From positions 32,737,373 to 32,801,372 of the forward strand of contig NC_134019.1 in assembly GCF_040712315.1 (NCBI RefSeq): DNA of 64,000 nucleotides, given 5' to 3'. Origin of the DNA: Castanea sativa (lineage: Eukaryota > Streptophyta > Magnoliopsida > Fagales > Fagaceae). Position 1 is the first letter of the stretch. Each line of letters opens with the position of its first letter. A program made the position numbers and the translations under genes. Shown here one piece after another: positions 60,791 to 64,000 of the stretch. A model generated the notes under the pieces. That model had not been told where the DNA came from, made no database searches, and was given only the letters and a program-made list of their open reading frames with translations.

Positions 60791-63700
60791 ATAAGCCACT
60801 AAAGGTTTGAGCTTTCTACGTCCGTTTGGTCATCCTGTGTTGGGAGTTTCATATCCAATTTGGTTTGCCACTTATTATCTTTCTACCGAATGCAGCATTT
60901 TTTTTTTAATTATTATTTTTGTGGTATGCAGCTTCAGCAGTGGAGTCTGATTTGGCAATAGGCTCTCTTTTCCTCCCTTTTTATGTTACTTCCTTTTCCT
61001 CTACTTCAATCATAAAAATTTGAATGATAATTTTTTCTAATGCCTTTCTAATAGGGTGTGTGAATGCTTTTCCTAGGAGAGTTACAAGTCTAGTCTCCTA
61101 AGTGAGGTTTTGAAACTTCTATTGTAATTTTTGTTCCTTTTACTTGCTGTCTCATTTAATTTTTGGTCATTTTGTGTTGGCAACCTCAATAATGAATACC
61201 CAGTTTAAGCCAGTGATGCCTCTTATTGGTGTGGAGCAGTAATATAGCCATGTGTGACCTGAGTTTGGTTGTAGAGGTAAAACAATACTGGTTTTGCTTT
61301 CTCTTCTCTTAGCAGTAGTTGGACTTTTTGGGAATTACATGGAATTTACTTTATATTTCTGGATTGGAGTCATAATTTGTTAAGTTGGATGATTGTTGAT
61401 TCTTTTCCGTGTCACCAAATATGTGGCAACAGGGAGGAGCTTGGCTTTCAATGTTATAAGTACTTATCTTTATATTTGTTGGATTATACTTGTACCGAAA
61501 TATAGTAGTTCATTTTATTCATTGTTTTGAAATTATTAGTGCATGTTAAAAATCTATTCCTCATAAATCTACAGGAACCAGTATTTTCTTTTTGGGTACT
61601 TAGCAGAAGTGGTTGAGTTTGATATAGTGATAAGCTCTCTTTTCGTCCTGCTTTCATCCCTCTCTTGCCATCATAAGAATTATACAATTTTTGGCTCTTT
61701 TAATTCTTTATAATATCTGGGCCTGCTTTTGTTAGGCTTAGCTTTTCTGGGCAGCCATAAATTCTATGTCCCACCTGGTGAGGGTTTGAAATTTCCCTGG
61801 CAATTATATTTCCTCTGTCCTGTCTTGTTTAATTTTTTTTTTCTCATTCAATCTGAATATGGTAATGCCTCTTATTGTTGTGGGGCAGGTAAATTATCAA
61901 AATTTTGTAGCCAATGTTTGCCGGGGAAAAATAATACAGGCTTTTGCTTTATCCTGTTATGATTTGCATGTGTTGGGCTTTGTAGGAACATGGATCAAAT
62001 TTATCTCTAGAATTGCATTATAGTTTGTAACCTTAGATTGTTGCTGATTGCTTTCCTTGTCGTAGAAAGTGAGTGGGCAGATACTGTCAATATCAAATCA
62101 GGTTCATTTTCAGTCTGAAGTTTTTACTATTTCTGGTCTCATATTTGAGCACTGATTGACATGTTTCTTTATAAGCTGTAGATGTCAATCTTGTTGTTTT
62201 GTGTGGACAATGTTGATTATTTTAATCTTGATCTATCTACAGCAGGGGAAGTTGAGTTGGACTGGCTTGTACTTGAGCAGCTGAGTTTGTATAAAAGTCT
62301 TTACTTTTTTTTTTTGAACTTGGCTGCGTTGACTGCAACAATAAGAAAGCTCTTTTTTTTTTTTTTTTTTGGGTTCTTGAATTTCAAATTTCGTTTATAA
62401 GTCTTTAGTATAGTGTTCCCACTAACATGATACTATACTATTCCTTGTTCAATTTACTTATAGGTTTTGGTCCTTGACAGCTTTGTGAAGGCATTTGTTT
62501 CTGTGAAGTTGGCTTTTCTAGATCGATTTGGTTCTTGTCTGTCAGAGCACAATCCCTTATTGTTGGCTGGCTGGTAATGATAAGTTTAAAAATTCAATTA
62601 ACATTGTAAACGAAAATTGGTGCTTGTATTGTGTGTTTTTCAGGCTTCATTTGTTTGGTTTTTATTAATTACAGAACAACTTAGGATTTTTGTCCTGGTT
62701 CCTTTCTCTATTGCTGTCTACTTGCACTTCTTACTACTTTTAAGAACCTAAGGTGTTCAATATCATCATTGGGCAGTCATATAAGATAAAAGCAGCCCGC
62801 TTCAAACATGGTTGTTTTGAATGTCATCAATTCTAGTCGTTTTTGCTACTTTTGCAATTTTGGGTCCATGTGAAAAATTCTAACCGGATTTTTTTTGGTG
62901 CCAGGCAGCTCAAGCAGTAGAGTTTGGTTTGGCGATAGGCTTCCTTTTTCCTCCCTTGTTTTCTTTATTCTATGCTACAATCAAATGAATTATAAGGATA
63001 TTTTTCTAGTTGTTCTAATTCCTTCTAATACTTGGGACATGTATGCATTTCTTAGGATTTGGTTTCCTTGAGGATTATAAATTCCAGTCACACTCAATGA
63101 GGGTTTGAAACTTTCATTGTAATTCTTGTCCCCTTGACCTGCTGACTCATTTGATTTTTAGTCATTATGTTTTGGCAAGCTGATATATGATTTTTTTTGT
63201 AGTAGTTACATTTATTGGTGTGGGCAGATCATGTGCCGTGGTGATTGGCATGAGTTGGGCCTTCTGGGCATTACAAGAAGAATTTGTATCAAAATATGTA
63301 TTCTTAAGGTTATTGCCGATTGATTTCCTCATCATAGAAAGTGAGTTGGCAGATCTTGTCAATATTGAGTTGTTATTCTGGACTCTGTACTATTTGGGCT
63401 CTGAGTAACACATTCGTCTTTATAAGCTGGTGATGATCTCTTTGTGGTTTTATGAACACAATTTTGATAATTTTTATTTTGATTGTTTACTGGAGGCAAA
63501 ACTGATTTTGACTTACCTGCATTTATCTTGTAGAGATGAGTTCTTTGAAAGAAAGTTTTTATGGCAACTTCTGCAATTTTGAGTGTGTTAAAATCTCAAT
63601 CCTAACATGTCTACAGGAAGCAGAATATTTTTGGACTTATGGAGGAAGTTAGATTCTGCAATAAGCTCTCTTTTCCTTCTGTTAGTGTCTGCCTCTGATT

Positions 63701-64000
63701 GTTTGAAACTTCCTTTGCAATTCTTTTCCTTTTGTAATGCAGTCTTGTTTAGTTTTGGTCATTCTGATTGGGACAACTCATCTCTTATTTGTATGGGTCA
63801 GGTAGATTGACAGTGATGGTGATCCAACTTTGGTTGTGAAGGTAGTATAATACTGGTTTTTGCTTTGCCCTGTGATTGGCAATAATTTGGCTTTTATAAT
63901 ATATCCGGTCTGCATGCTTTTAAGACTTGCTGTTCTCTGAATCCCTGAGAAGTGTGAGTATCTGCTTCCTTATGTACACTCTATAGGTGAGTTTGTATGG
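60791..64000. other. Diverged modules to the window end
   Basis: Relatives of the earlier blocks return in weaker form: GAATGAATACCCAGTTTAAG at about 61190, ATGCCTCTTATTG at 61865, module M at 62181, AGCTCAAGCAGTAGAG at 62910, GGATTTGGTTTCCTTGAGG at 63056. No gene is recognised and the locus continues past 64000. Confidence 0.55.

Noticed and set aside
37765..64000. CRISPR array or satellite DNA
   Set aside because: Units are kilobase-sized mosaics without uniform short repeats and spacers or a fixed monomer length.

Overview
This window is nuclear DNA from a flowering plant, most likely a woody eudicot. The DNA is AT-rich, carries many nested LTR retrotransposons and MITEs, and holds one intron-split plant 2-oxoglutarate dioxygenase gene. 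The Tat-type Ty3/gypsy, solo-LTR and LINE families look like those of trees such as Fagales, but that is recollection and weakly held. There are no bacterial operons, rRNA or tRNA genes, or CRISPR arrays.

Region 1 (1-19.1 kb) is a nest of retroelements. A decayed Tat-lineage Ty3/gypsy element (814-11818) has lost gag, protease and most of its 5' LTR. It keeps broken RT, RNase H, archaeal-type RNase H and integrase segments on the plus strand. Downstream of pol it has a long antisense gene with plant-mobile-domain-like sequence, and two introns of that gene can be read and join in frame. A solo LTR sits inside its pol region. A TRIM element (11819-12267) abuts its truncated 3' LTR. An inverted repeat pair (1-372 and 12282-12658) brackets the nest. 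Two solo LTRs of one family (12754-14192 and 17701-19119), each with a perfect 5-bp target-site duplication, and a second TRIM (16626-17074) follow.

Region 2 (19.1-37.5 kb) has the only intact protein-coding gene seen here: a three-exon, 344-residue 2-oxoglutarate/Fe(II) dioxygenase on the minus strand (22747-25496), with a hAT-type MITE inside its first intron. Around it lie a foldback MITE, two copies of a hAT-like element, another solo LTR (26670-27466), a roughly 10-bp-period minisatellite split by a second hAT-type MITE, a 22-G homopolymer, a 5'-truncated L1-like LINE, a Tourist/Harbinger-like MITE and a candidate small Helitron (36897-37532).

Region 3 (37.6-64 kb, running off the window end) is the most unusual part. 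About 26 kb has no convincing gene. It is strongly T-rich on the plus strand and is built from related modules duplicated at several scales: two ~10-kb copies in tandem (about 37765-48215 and 48258-57985), partial further copies to the end, and short recent tandem duplications inside them. Insertions shared by both copies (a LINE fragment with a 15-bp target duplication) or private to one (a 666-bp solo LTR with its empty site preserved in the paralogue, and a 1.58-kb microhomology-bounded deletion) give a relative time order. It looks like a transcribed, intron-like noncoding locus, but the sequence alone does not prove transcription.
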